Below, in pieces: positions 23,078-32,538 of a DNA stretch of 36,859 nucleotides (its first letter is position 1; each line of letters starts with the position of its first letter). The stretch comes from Syntrophus sp964555065 (GTDB taxonomy: Bacteria; Desulfobacterota; Syntrophia; Syntrophales; Syntrophaceae), in the NCBI GenBank assembly GCA_964555065.1, contig CAZKRB010000027.1, positions 1 to 36,859 on the forward strand, given 5' to 3'. The notes below the pieces were generated by a model that was given only the letters and a program-made list of their open reading frames with translations, ran no database searches and was not told the DNA's origin. The position numbers and the translations under genes were made by a program.

Positions 23078-23744
23078 AACCTGGCTCTGTGCAGACCTGC
23101 CCCGGATGGACTACGGAAAGGCCCTGGGCCTGCAGCGGGATCTCGCGGCCGCCCGGAAGTCCGGCCTGCTTCCCGTGGATATAATTCTGCTCCTGGAACA
23201 CGGGCCGGTTTTCACCCTGGGGCGCCGGGGCGGGCGGCAAAACCTGGCGGTGTCGGAGGACTTCCTCCGGGAACGGGGAATCCCCCTGGTGCCCGTGGAA
23301 CGGGGAGGGGACATCACCTTTCACGGCCCCGGCCAGCTGATCGGCTATCCGATTCTGGACCTGCAGGCCAACCGCCTGACCGTGCCCGATTATGTGGAAC
23401 GCCTGGAGGAAGTCATGATCCGCACCGCCGCCCACTGGGGCGTCCGCGCCGGGCGGAATCCCCTCAACCGGGGGGTCTGGGTGGGAAAGGCCAAGCTGGG
23501 GAGCATCGGAATCGCCATCCGGCGGGGCATCTCCTTCCACGGCTTTGCCTTCAACGTGAATCTCGCCCTGGAGCCCTTTTCCTGGATCAACCCCTGCGGC
23601 CTGGAGGGCATCGAAATGACGTCCCTGGAGCGGGAGCTCTCGCGGGAGCTGTCCCTGAGAGAAGTCCGGGAGGAGATGAAAAAAAACCTCTCGGCGGTCT
23701 TCGCGGTGGAACTCGAACCGCTGGATCCAGCCTCCCTTGGATGA
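23067..23744 (+). CDS. lipB: Octanoyltransferase LipB
   Basis: A 225-residue enzyme transferring octanoate from acyl carrier protein to apo-GcvH as the first step of lipoate formation. Motifs: RGGDITFHGPGQL (residues 79-91), GKAKLGSIGIAI with catalytic Lys143, and INPCGLEG with catalytic Cys177. It starts inside the end of gcvPB (11-base overlap), so it is probably translationally coupled. Its placement directly links H-protein modification with the glycine cleavage genes. Neither lipA nor a dihydrolipoamide dehydrogenase gene follows: the next feature is a terminator. Confidence 0.94.
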   Translation: MRPETWLCADLPRMDYGKALGLQRDLAAARKSGLLPVDIILLLEHGPVFTLGRRGGRQNLAVSEDFLRERGIPLVPVERGGDITFHGPGQLIGYPILDLQANRLTVPDYVERLEEVMIRTAAHWGVRAGRNPLNRGVWVGKAKLGSIGIAIRRGISFHGFAFNVNLALEPFSWINPCGLEGIEMTSLERELSRELSLREVREEMKKNLSAVFAVELEPLDPASLG

Positions 23745-23869
23745 TCCTGGAAAATTCCCAGAAGAACCTGTTGGCCAGGAGAGGCGCGATCCGGGCATCT
23801 ATTCTTGGATGACATAGAACGGCTTGAGCATGAAGAAGCCTTCCGTCTCTGGAAACGCTGCACTTCATT

Positions 23870-23891
23870 GCCGCCATCTATGCGGCTTTTT
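23870..23891 (+). terminator. Intrinsic terminator of the gcv-lipB operon
   Basis: GCCGC (23870-23874), a 7-base loop, GCGGC (23882-23886), then TTTTTC on the plus strand. A T-rich stretch continues beyond. It lies 125 bases after lipB, between convergent units. Confidence 0.7.
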
Positions 23892-23910
23892 CATCTTTTG
23901 TCCGCTTGCC

Positions 23911-26160
23911 TCAACGGGTCCCCAGAATTTTGAGCACCTCTTGCCTGCCGGTGAATTCCTCACCGCTCCGGACTGCCCAGTTCAATCTTTCCTTGCCCTT
24001 ATCGGGCTGACCTGACTTGAGAAGAACCATTCCCAGGTGATAATTGAACACGACGCTGGAAGGCGTCTTTGCAAGGGCTTTTGTGATCATCTCCTCGGCA
24101 TGACGATAGTCGCCCATCTTGTAGTAAATCCAGCCGAGGGTATCCAGCACTGCCGGATGGTCGGGTTGTTTTGCGTACGCCTTCCCTGCCAGCGTCATTG
24201 CCCGGTTCAAGTCACCGGGTTTGCTACCGTATTGACTCAGCAGGAAGGCCAGGTCGTTGGCAGCAACCCATTGCTCCGGCTGCTGCTGCAGAATTTTCTC
24301 GTAGGCTGCCATCGCCTGCCGATACGCCTCCTCAGCCTTCCGATCATTGCCCTGTGCACTGTAAAGTTGACCTATCAGGTTAAAGGCAAAGGCATCCAGG
24401 GGGTTCTCTCGAGTCCGCTTTTCAAGTGCCTTCAGAGCGGTGTCGTATTTCTTCTGCTTCATATAAATCTGCAACAGAGAAAGCCAAAGAGGCTCCGACC
24501 GGGGTTCCAGATTCAGGGCCTTCTCCAGCTCCCCCGCAGCCTTGTCCCACTGCCCTTGAGTCAGGTAAAGATCACTGAGCCGGACATACCCGGCGGGATG
24601 CTTCGGTGCTTTCTTAATGACATCCTTGTAGGCGGCTTCTGCACGGACATAGTCCTTCTGCACAAGATAAAGCTCCGCCAGTGCAATTCCGGCATCTGAA
24701 TCATCAGGGTTCTGCTTCATCATCTGACGGATCGTATTTTCCGCGTTCGCATAATTCTTCTGGAGCATATCGAGCCGGATCATTGCCTGGATCAACTTCC
24801 GGGAATCGGGACTGATCCGAAGAGCATTCTGCAGGGTAGAGGAAGCGAGATTGAATTCACCGTTCAGAATATGGGCTTCCGCCAACCGGATGTGCCCAAG
24901 AATAAATGGGGGGGTTTCGCTGGTCACGGTACGGAACTCTGCAACGGCCTCGGGTCCGTTTTTGTTGAACAGGGCGATGTTTCCCTTCGTGAAATGGGCA
25001 TCCAAATCCTTGCTGTTTTCCTTGATCACTTCGTCAACATAACGAGCAGCCTCTTTAACCTCCCGGCGCGCCAGATAAGTCCGAGCCAAAGCGTTTTTCA
25101 CCTGCAAAATATTGCTGCTTCCCGGATCCTTCTCCAAGGTCAAGCATTCCTTCAAAATTGCAACAGCCCGATCCGTCATGCCGGCATTGTTATAAAGATC
25201 GCTCAGGGTCAAACGCAGCTTGAAGCTATTGGGAATTGCCGAAATTCCCGCTTTCAACGCACGCTCCGCATCGGAAAAACGACTGCGGGAAAGATAGAAT
25301 CCACTTACCTGTAGCCTCCACTCCTCATTGGCGGGATTCATCGCTACCAGCTGCTGAAGAAGCGCTGTTGCCTTGTCCTCCATGCCTCCATTCCAGTATA
25401 AGCCTGCCAAGGCCAGCCAATGGCGGCTGTTTTTCGGTTCCAATGCGATTACCTTCTGCAGGGTCGTCGCTGCCTCATCGATTTTGTTGACCCGTGAATA
25501 GAGATTCGCCAGGGTAAGATATAAAATCACGCTCTTGGGATTGGCATCAATGCCGGCATTCAGGACCTTCTGCGCCTCCGGAAAGAGACTGTTCTGGAGA
25601 TGGATGGAGGCTAGCAGAATAAAGAGTTCCGGTCGCTTGCAGCCCCGCTGCTCAATTTCCTGCAAGAGAGCAAACGCTCCGGCGGTATTTTTCAGAGAGA
25701 TCATAGCTGCCGCCTTGAGCAGCAACGCCTCCTCATTGCCGGGAGACAGCTTCAGAATCATATTCGCCTCGCCCAGCGCTTTGTCTGGCTTACGGAATGC
25801 CAGATAGAGATTCCCCAGTTGAAGATGGGCGTCCTGCAGTTTCGGATTCAGCTCCACGGCTTTGGAAAATCTTTCATAAGCCTTCTTTAGATCCCTGCTC
25901 TGCAGTTCCACCATGCCCAGCATGTAATGGGCGTCGGCAAACTTGGGATCAACCTGGATCGCGTTCCGGAACTCCAACCTCGCTTTGACAAACTCTCCTT
26001 TCTCATAAAGCGCCTTTCCCTTGCTGAAGAACGTCATTTTTTTCTCTTCAGGTCCATCGCAGGCGGCAAGCAAGGCGACAAGAAGGGCAAGCGCCACTCC
26101 CAGGGGAAGCAGTCTTTTCAGCAATTTCACATCTTCAGAAACTTTTATTGAGTCATTCAC
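23911..26160 (-). CDS. prsT: TPR lipoprotein PrsT of the exosortase/EPS system
   Basis: A 749-residue protein. Residues 15-34 form a signal peptide with lipobox LLAAC (Cys34), so it is probably an outer- or inner-membrane lipoprotein facing the periplasm. The rest is a near-continuous array of about 18-20 TPR units (for example GKALYEKGEFVKARLEFRNA at the start; LGWIYYKMGDYRHAEEMITK near the end). This size, layout and place beside an exosortase match PrsT, the TPR protein of PEP-CTERM/exosortase polysaccharide loci. It is thought to scaffold polysaccharide assembly or export, but no activity is proven. It starts 3 bases after the WecA-like gene and is the last gene of the cluster. Confidence 0.85.
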   Translation of the reverse strand: MNDSIKVSEDVKLLKRLLPLGVALALLVALLAACDGPEEKKMTFFSKGKALYEKGEFVKARLEFRNAIQVDPKFADAHYMLGMVELQSRDLKKAYERFSKAVELNPKLQDAHLQLGNLYLAFRKPDKALGEANMILKLSPGNEEALLLKAAAMISLKNTAGAFALLQEIEQRGCKRPELFILLASIHLQNSLFPEAQKVLNAGIDANPKSVILYLTLANLYSRVNKIDEAATTLQKVIALEPKNSRHWLALAGLYWNGGMEDKATALLQQLVAMNPANEEWRLQVSGFYLSRSRFSDAERALKAGISAIPNSFKLRLTLSDLYNNAGMTDRAVAILKECLTLEKDPGSSNILQVKNALARTYLARREVKEAARYVDEVIKENSKDLDAHFTKGNIALFNKNGPEAVAEFRTVTSETPPFILGHIRLAEAHILNGEFNLASSTLQNALRISPDSRKLIQAMIRLDMLQKNYANAENTIRQMMKQNPDDSDAGIALAELYLVQKDYVRAEAAYKDVIKKAPKHPAGYVRLSDLYLTQGQWDKAAGELEKALNLEPRSEPLWLSLLQIYMKQKKYDTALKALEKRTRENPLDAFAFNLIGQLYSAQGNDRKAEEAYRQAMAAYEKILQQQPEQWVAANDLAFLLSQYGSKPGDLNRAMTLAGKAYAKQPDHPAVLDTLGWIYYKMGDYRHAEEMITKALAKTPSSVVFNYHLGMVLLKSGQPDKGKERLNWAVRSGEEFTGRQEVLKILGTR

Positions 26161-26163
26161 TGG

Positions 26164-27786
26164 TTAAATCCCTTTAAAAGTTATAATGACAAGAAAGATC
26201 AGAGTCCACAAGGTTGCCAGACCGATTTTTTCCCTGATTTCACCCAGAATGATTTCACAGGCAAAGAAGAACATAATCGTCTTAACCGCAATAAGGCCAA
26301 AGTGTTCCCTCAGATCGGGCAGCACAACCAGCGTCAGCGTGAAAAAGAGGAGAAGATAATCCATCGGAGTCGCCTTGAAGCCCTTTCGGCGCCGGGTAAA
26401 ACGCAATGTCAGGTAACTCAGAATCGCCACGACTAGAAAAGATAGATGATAAAGGTCCTTTCGCAACCCGGTCATCCAGGACGCAATCCGGGCATCGCTC
26501 AGATAGACCAGAAAGGGGATGAAAAAATAGAGGAATAGAGTCAGAAGCCACCGGGTTTTCTCTCGGTCAAACAACCAGACTGCCGCTAAAACGCCCCCCC
26601 CCGCAGCCGAACAAAGGGCGAAATAACGGGGGACATCCGTGGCTGCCAGGGCAAACAAGATCAGAAGAGCCAACGTGAAACTTTCCAGTGATCGAAAGGC
26701 GAGCCAGATAAAAAGACCTTGTTCCCGCATTCTTCGCAGTGGTCCTTTGACACGATCAATCAGGGGAAATCGCAGGGCGCCCCCGCCGAAACCTTCAATT
26801 TTGTGAAAAACGGCCAGTACCAGAGTGGAAAAGACCAGATAGACTCCGAGGAGGAAACTCTCCGAGTAAAACCGGAAGCCGTAAGCCATGGCCACCAACA
26901 GGGACTGAAGCACATAAATGACGAAGACAGCTTCGGTGTGATAGAGCCCCATACCCATGAGCCGATGATGAAAGTGTCCCCTGTCCGCAGAGAAGGGTGA
27001 CCTTCCTTCCGCGATACGCTCCAACATGACGGTTCCGGTATCCAGAATGGGCCAGCCGAGGAGGAGAAGGGGTACCAGGGGGCTCAGGGCCGTATTTCTC
27101 TGCGTAAGGGAGAGAGACAGGCAGATCACGGAAAAACCGAGAAGTTGACTCCCTGTATCCCCCATGAAAAGAATAGCCGGATGGGTATTGTAGCGTAGAA
27201 AGCCGAAGATGGCGCCGCTCAAGGCCGCAGAAACAAGGACAATAAAGGCATCCCTCTCCATCCAGCCGAGGTAGCCGATGCACAAAAGCATCAGCAGCGA
27301 GATTCCCCCGGCCAGACCATCCAGGCCGTCCGTCAGATTGAGTGCATTGGTGACACCGGTGATCGCCACCACAGCCACAATCACACCAACGCCCTCCATC
27401 AGTACATAACCGTCCGGCAGCAGGGAACCCATACGGGTTATCTGGATTCCACCGCAGAGAACGACGATCAGGGCAGCGCCAATCTGGGCAGCAAACTTGG
27501 CCTTCCAGTTTAAACCGAACAGATCGTCGATCAGACCGAAAGCCACGATGACCGCCGCCCCAGCCAGAAAAGACCAGGCAAAGGTGTCGGGAGCACTGTA
27601 GATCAGAACAGGGACGAGGGAACCCACCGCCATCGCCACTCCTCCGATGCGGGGAATCGGCTGCAAGTGCACCTTTCTGGCATTCGGCAGATCAAAGAGC
27701 CCAGCTTTGATGGCTGCCGATATCAGAAAAGGGATCAGTGCAATGGTAACGATCAGAGACAGACAAAAGGCAAATATGATAGTCAT
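26164..27786 (-). CDS. WecA/MraY-like polyprenyl-phosphate sugar-1-P transferase with C-terminal extension
   Basis: A 540-residue polytopic membrane protein of glycosyltransferase family 4 (PNPT superfamily). It would load the first sugar-phosphate onto undecaprenyl phosphate. Motifs: VHLQPIPRIGG (39-49), Asp87-Asp88 in LIDDLFGL, NALNLTDGLDGLAGG (147-161), FMGDTGSQLLGF (207-218) and HFHHRLM (271-277). All catalytic residues are present. Beyond about residue 340 there is an additional domain of about 200 residues with several hydrophobic segments, absent from the basic WecA (about 370 residues). It lies between the exosortase and prsT, so it probably starts synthesis of the cluster's polysaccharide. 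Confidence 0.87.
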   Translation of the reverse strand: MTIIFAFCLSLIVTIALIPFLISAAIKAGLFDLPNARKVHLQPIPRIGGVAMAVGSLVPVLIYSAPDTFAWSFLAGAAVIVAFGLIDDLFGLNWKAKFAAQIGAALIVVLCGGIQITRMGSLLPDGYVLMEGVGVIVAVVAITGVTNALNLTDGLDGLAGGISLLMLLCIGYLGWMERDAFIVLVSAALSGAIFGFLRYNTHPAILFMGDTGSQLLGFSVICLSLSLTQRNTALSPLVPLLLLGWPILDTGTVMLERIAEGRSPFSADRGHFHHRLMGMGLYHTEAVFVIYVLQSLLVAMAYGFRFYSESFLLGVYLVFSTLVLAVFHKIEGFGGGALRFPLIDRVKGPLRRMREQGLFIWLAFRSLESFTLALLILFALAATDVPRYFALCSAAGGGVLAAVWLFDREKTRWLLTLFLYFFIPFLVYLSDARIASWMTGLRKDLYHLSFLVVAILSYLTLRFTRRRKGFKATPMDYLLLFFTLTLVVLPDLREHFGLIAVKTIMFFFACEIILGEIREKIGLATLWTLIFLVIITFKGI

Positions 27787-27810
27787 AGTTTTGAACTAAA
27801 ATCCTGCCGG

Positions 27811-29454
27811 TCAATCCGGAATGAAAGCGTACAATAAGGGAATTACATCCTTAAGAAAATCTCGGATTCGCCCGTCGGCGTCTTCCGATCTTTCCGAACC
27901 TGCAATGGGGGTGACCACCCGGACGAGTGCACCGTCTGTCCTCTGCCTTGTCAGGGCATCCCAGAAGTTGTAAAGCTTCAGCTGGTAGAGTTTTGTCAGC
28001 ACGCGCCCTCGTTGAGGGAACCAGTAATAGGCCAACTGTTGCTCTCCATCCTTTTCCATCAGCACCCGGTTCACCCGCAGGGACGTACCGTTTTTTAACC
28101 TAATGACGATCTCTTCGGTCTGATTGAATCGCCATCCACTCATGGGAAAACAGGTTTCCGGTGAATGGATCGATTCTCCTTTTTGTTGGGTTTCATAATA
28201 AACCGCATAAAAGTTAACAAAATGATTCTTTTGATCTCTGTAATTGATAATGACATAGTCGCTGAATTGAAGTTTATGGACAAACTCCTGCTCCATGACC
28301 TCCCCGGTTCCGCTCCAACCGCCCACCTGTAACGGGAACTGACAGAAAGACTTTTTAATCGGAATTTTTTCCCGGAATTCCAAACCTCTCGATAATCCTA
28401 TGGTCAGCGCCAGAACCATCATCAGCGCCAAGAACCGTGGCTGCAACAGATGACGCCCACCGTTCCCGACATCCTGTTGCACGTCCTTGTGCCCAACATC
28501 AACATTCCCGTGAACTCCCTCATCCCCTTCCCCAACCCGTCTCCTTCGAATCTTCTTCAAGACCCACATCTCTGCCAGGAGGATTCCTGTCGTAAACAGG
28601 AAAAGCAACCATCCCGAAAATCCATGAAAGAAACCGTTCGCAGCAACAGGCCCAAAGAAATTGTAGAGAACGCCTGTCAGGGCAATCCGGAAGCTGTTCG
28701 CAAAAATTGCTATGGGAATGGTCGAAAGAACAATCGCGATCTTTTTGCCAAGGCTTGCCTTGAACCAGTAGGCCAGGATAAGGCTGAGCACCATCAGCGG
28801 AAACAGATAGCGCAGACCGCTGCACGCATCGACGACCTGCAACTGAGTAAACTCGAGGTCGATGACATTCCCCTCGCGATAAGCAGACATCCCATAAAGT
28901 TGCAACAACCAAACGCCAAGCTGGGATGAGATCAGCTTCAAGTAAAGGGATATCCGGACGTTCACGAAATTCGGGAGAGGGAACATGGCCAGCATCATGA
29001 TGAAGGCAAACCAGACGGTCTTGATCTTCTCCCAGCCCAGATGCAGCCAGCAAAGCCCCACGATGACCAACCAGAGGGAGAGGTACAGGATGAAGAACTC
29101 CCCGCCCAGCTCGCCAACCCAGAAAAGCATGACCCCCAGACTGAAAGGAATGATCCCCGTCCATGAAGGAACAGACGGCAAAGAAGCCAAGATTCGGCGC
29201 TTCTCCCAGATCAGATAAAGAAATAAAGGGGGAATCAGATAGCAGTGGGTATAATCCTCTTTTGCCCAGTCATTCCATATCATTTGTTTCAGGGCTGTCT
29301 GGTAGAGGACAACGATGAGAATCCCATACAGCAGAAATTTCATCCAGCCGGCAGGATTAATTTTTCTCAATAACTTCCAGATTTCCAGCACACGAATCCT
29401 GCTGCGATACAAAAGATCCACCTGATTTATTTTTCCTTTAACGCCGTTGTTCAT
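27811..29454 (-). CDS. xrtD: Exosortase fused to EpsI domain (XrtD-like)
   Basis: A 547-residue membrane protein. The N-terminal 300 residues form the multi-pass exosortase with the triad Cys211 (VVDACSGLRYLF), Arg256 (NSFRIALTG) and His277 (FFHGFSGW). A charged, His-rich linker of about 40 residues follows, then an EpsI domain (about 345-547, with the HSPETCFPMSGW block). Exosortases cleave C-terminal sorting signals of exported proteins; EpsI is needed for the associated polysaccharide. The fused form and sequence recall XrtD, linked with VPLPA-type signals, but subtype is from memory. It overlaps the upstream glycosyltransferase gene by 17 bases and has no clear Shine-Dalgarno of its own. 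Confidence 0.87.
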   Translation of the reverse strand: MNNGVKGKINQVDLLYRSRIRVLEIWKLLRKINPAGWMKFLLYGILIVVLYQTALKQMIWNDWAKEDYTHCYLIPPLFLYLIWEKRRILASLPSVPSWTGIIPFSLGVMLFWVGELGGEFFILYLSLWLVIVGLCWLHLGWEKIKTVWFAFIMMLAMFPLPNFVNVRISLYLKLISSQLGVWLLQLYGMSAYREGNVIDLEFTQLQVVDACSGLRYLFPLMVLSLILAYWFKASLGKKIAIVLSTIPIAIFANSFRIALTGVLYNFFGPVAANGFFHGFSGWLLFLFTTGILLAEMWVLKKIRRRRVGEGDEGVHGNVDVGHKDVQQDVGNGGRHLLQPRFLALMMVLALTIGLSRGLEFREKIPIKKSFCQFPLQVGGWSGTGEVMEQEFVHKLQFSDYVIINYRDQKNHFVNFYAVYYETQQKGESIHSPETCFPMSGWRFNQTEEIVIRLKNGTSLRVNRVLMEKDGEQQLAYYWFPQRGRVLTKLYQLKLYNFWDALTRQRTDGALVRVVTPIAGSERSEDADGRIRDFLKDVIPLLYAFIPD

Positions 29455-30667
29455 AATAATCGGTCAATAGATCCAGGTAGATTAATGCTAAAGCTTCGCG
29501 ATTATAGAACTTTTTTACATAATCCCTGCCGTTTTTCCCTAAGCGATCGGCAAGCATTTTGTCATCATGGAGCCGCATCACCGCGTCGGCCAACGCCCGG
29601 GCATTTTCCGGTTCGATGCACAACCCGCTGCCGGCTGCTTCAATGATTGCCCTGCTTTCACCCTCCACGCCGAGGATGATCGGTCGTTCCATCGCCATGT
29701 CTTCAAAGATCTTTGAAGGGATGACCGTCTTAAACAATTCCTGCTTGATCAGGAGAACCATGCAGGCATCGGAAGCAGCGATAATCTCCGGCATCCGTTC
29801 CTTTTTCTGCTGGGGGAGCAGGATGACATTCTTCAGCCCCATCGCATCTTTCATCTGGATGAGATTTTCTCTTTCCGCCCCGTCCCCCACCAGCAGAAAG
29901 ACGATCTCATCGCGGTTTTTGAGCAGATCAGCCGCTTTCAAGACGGTTTTGAGGCCATGCGCCATCCCATGAGTCCCCACATAGGAGGCGACAAATTTTC
30001 CGGTTAAGCCTTCCTGCTTCCGGAAGGCATTGTCTTTCGGCAGGGGGTTGAATTGTGAAAGGTCCGCGCCATTGGTGATCACCGTGATCCGCTCTGATGG
30101 CACCCCCCGGCTGCCGATGTGTCGCTTGAACGCCTCCGTCAGGGCGACAACCCCGTTCGCTTTTCGGTACATGAATGACTCAATGGATTCCAATAAGGCA
30201 ATGATCCGTCGATTTTTAATGGCGCCCACGGCAATGATGGACTCCGGCCACAAATCACGAATCTCCAGAAGCCAGGGAGCGGCCTTCAGCCGCGACACGA
30301 AGTACCCGGCAAGGCCGCAGAAAAACTGGGGGGACGTCGACACGACGATATTGACGCCTTTGACAAGAAAACACAGGAGGGTCGCCGAAAACATAAAGGA
30401 GACATAGTTAAAAATCCGCTTCAAAAATCCCTGGTTGGCGCTGAGGTAGGTTTTTACACGAAGGACTCTGATGCCGTCCTTCTCGTCCCATTGGTAGAGT
30501 CTGTTCCGATATCCCGGATAAATAATTCCCTTCGGGTGGTTTGGGAAACAGGTGATAACCGTCACCTGATGACCGGCCTTCACCCATCGTTTTGCATTTT
30601 CGTATGTGCGTGACGCCGGAGCATTGACTTCAGGAGGGAAATAATGTGTTAAAAAGAGTATATGCAT
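29438..30667 (-). CDS. Glycosyltransferase family 4 (WbuB-like)
   Basis: A 409-residue GT-B glycosyltransferase. It begins MHILFLTHYFPPEVNAPASR, the usual N-terminus of WbuB-type enzymes. The nucleotide-sugar side contains ASYVGTHGMAHGLKTVLKAA, FLLVGDGAEREN and IPSKIFEDMAMERPIILGVE, the E-x7-E-like region being near the end. Retaining transfer of a sugar or amino sugar to a lipid-linked oligosaccharide at the inner face of the membrane is likely. It is 7 bases downstream of the heparinase-like gene and overlaps the exosortase gene by 17 bases. The sugar is unknown. Confidence 0.88.
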   Translation of the reverse strand: MHILFLTHYFPPEVNAPASRTYENAKRWVKAGHQVTVITCFPNHPKGIIYPGYRNRLYQWDEKDGIRVLRVKTYLSANQGFLKRIFNYVSFMFSATLLCFLVKGVNIVVSTSPQFFCGLAGYFVSRLKAAPWLLEIRDLWPESIIAVGAIKNRRIIALLESIESFMYRKANGVVALTEAFKRHIGSRGVPSERITVITNGADLSQFNPLPKDNAFRKQEGLTGKFVASYVGTHGMAHGLKTVLKAADLLKNRDEIVFLLVGDGAERENLIQMKDAMGLKNVILLPQQKKERMPEIIAASDACMVLLIKQELFKTVIPSKIFEDMAMERPIILGVEGESRAIIEAAGSGLCIEPENARALADAVMRLHDDKMLADRLGKNGRDYVKKFYNREALALIYLDLLTDYYEQRR

Positions 30668-30674
30668 GATTTTT

Positions 30675-32339
30675 TTATGGGATAAGAATGGTCCAGCCTG
30701 CCCTGAAGGGAAGTGGAACTTTTTTCCGCTCGCTTACGAGGACAGCGCAGGAGAGTTTTTTCCCGAATTCAGGACAGTACCAGCCGTTTTGTATTGCCAT
30801 GTTCCCATTCAGCAACGGATGAATGCGTGCAAGGATTGTGTCGCCATCTTTTATCATTGCTTCACCTCCAACGATGCCGACCTTCAGATCCGGGTGGATA
30901 TGGAGGCGAAGCTCAATATCGTGCGCCCCTTCACCCTCCATGACATCCTCGATATCAATCCCGCCCAACCGCCAGACGATCTTGCGATGATGAACGGGTT
31001 TGCCGTAAAGTTTTTTGTAACCGTCATGGGCGCCCTCAAAGATCAGGGCATGGTCTGCTTCCTTCAGCCTTGCATACAGAGGCTTTGCCCTCCGGGCGCA
31101 TCGATGACTTGCCCATACTTCCGACTGATTTTCGCCGTCAATGGTTACGCTGTTATGGCCGGCATTGCCCCTGTTGTATCGGCGGATGGGGGCATCTTCA
31201 TATCCGCAGCAACCGGAATCAACAATGACTCTCTTTCCCTTCAGGGACAGTTCGATACTGAGCATATCGCAGTGAGCGTGTCCCGGCTGGTAATCCGGTC
31301 CGATGGGTCCGCAGTCGATGAAAAGGCGGTCGCCGCAGACAGGGGACATAATAAAATAACCCGATGCTTGAAGAGACACACATCGGTCATCGGAAAACCT
31401 TGGCGTGTCTCCAGCCAAACTTGAATAGTAAGCGATCAGATCGGAAGGCGGCGCTTCGATACCAAAGGCCGAATCGTTGAAGAGGGCAATTTTGCCATCC
31501 GGATGGCACATATTCCGAAGAAAAAGTGACATCTTCATGGTGCCGGCGGCAAGCTTCTCCCTGAAACCGTCCGGCTCTCCCTTTTTTAATCCATTCATGA
31601 CATTCAACAAATCGAGGCAATCTTCCAGGATCATGGAATGGTACATGGAACTCCGTTCGAAATGCCCTCCGTCTGCCAGAATCTGCTCATCAAGTTCTTC
31701 CCCGATGATGGAAAGCCCTTTTTTCAGCCACCGCTCAGCATCTCTACCTGCAAAAAAAAGTCCAGCAAAGATCAGAGCTTTGCCGTTTTTGAAGTAGTGA
31801 TTGGCCAGCAGATGGTATTCTATATTCCGTTCCAGCCAGAGCGCCTGCTCATAGAGACTTTTCAGCCAACTTCCCTTAATCTTGTCTTTAACTTCCCGCG
31901 ACAAAAAATATTTGACCCAATTGACCAACCGCAGCGACACAGGGAAAGACTCCCACGCATCCGGCGTACCCTGCGGATTTTTCTTAATCCAACTATCGAT
32001 GAGAAAGGCCCTGCTTGCACCCGAGCGTCCCTCTTCATTCAGGTATTCAAAATAGTGGAGGTTATAGCGCCAGAGCTTATCAACATCCGGAGGCGCCCAG
32101 TCAAAGCGCTCAAGGTCGAAACGCCTGGTTACGTTCAAGAAGGAGAAGGTGTTTTCCTCGCCCTGCATCTGGCGACGCAAAGAATGGGCAAATTCGATAC
32201 CTTCACGGAGGGAGGGGCTGCCGTTGACCGGATCAATTTTCGTTCCATTGCCCAGGCGGCGTCCCAACTGGAACGCAATCTGCCGCGGTTTCAAGTAGGC
32301 GACGGTACCTACATAACGGTAAAGGGAGTCGATCATCAT
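30675..32339 (-). CDS. Heparinase II/III family protein
   Basis: A 554-residue polysaccharide lyase-like protein with an alpha-helical N-terminal domain (residues 1 to about 300, including NHYFKNGKALIFAGLF) and a C-terminal beta-sandwich. The family core reads QPGHAHCDMLSIEL, then VIVDSGCCGYED and GNAGHNSVTIDG. Such proteins are common in EPS clusters, where they may trim or modify the polysaccharide. No signal peptide is visible, so a cytoplasmic location or another export route must be considered. The start is the first ATG of ATGATG at 32339. A TTG three codons upstream is possible. Neither has a Shine-Dalgarno. Confidence 0.83.
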   Translation of the reverse strand: MMIDSLYRYVGTVAYLKPRQIAFQLGRRLGNGTKIDPVNGSPSLREGIEFAHSLRRQMQGEENTFSFLNVTRRFDLERFDWAPPDVDKLWRYNLHYFEYLNEEGRSGASRAFLIDSWIKKNPQGTPDAWESFPVSLRLVNWVKYFLSREVKDKIKGSWLKSLYEQALWLERNIEYHLLANHYFKNGKALIFAGLFFAGRDAERWLKKGLSIIGEELDEQILADGGHFERSSMYHSMILEDCLDLLNVMNGLKKGEPDGFREKLAAGTMKMSLFLRNMCHPDGKIALFNDSAFGIEAPPSDLIAYYSSLAGDTPRFSDDRCVSLQASGYFIMSPVCGDRLFIDCGPIGPDYQPGHAHCDMLSIELSLKGKRVIVDSGCCGYEDAPIRRYNRGNAGHNSVTIDGENQSEVWASHRCARRAKPLYARLKEADHALIFEGAHDGYKKLYGKPVHHRKIVWRLGGIDIEDVMEGEGAHDIELRLHIHPDLKVGIVGGEAMIKDGDTILARIHPLLNGNMAIQNGWYCPEFGKKLSCAVLVSERKKVPLPFRAGWTILIP

Positions 32340-32538
32340 GAGCGCCAAAATTGAAAAAAATGTTTCAGATCATAGGGATCTTCTATTATGTACATTTTGC
32401 AGCATCGATTGGATCAGCACCTGCTGAGCCATCACCGGCTTTGCGGCATTCATGTTCCGCTATTGCCGCCTTTGCAAACAAACAACCTCCTGCGAAGGCT
32501 TGCACTCTGCCATTCATGGCGCTTTTCAGGCGGCTTTT
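32340..32538. other. Intergenic region with no supported gene
   Basis: About 200 bases between the CapK-like and heparinase-like genes, unlike the tight spacing elsewhere in the cluster. On the minus strand a 43-codon frame runs from ATG 32517 to TAA 32386, with no ribosome site and no recognisable similarity. It may be a remnant of a lost gene or chance. No promoter or terminator was seen. Confidence 0.35.

Noticed and set aside
23824..24015. 63-codon plus-strand frame after lipB
   Set aside because: It runs through the intrinsic terminator and into the 3' end of prsT.
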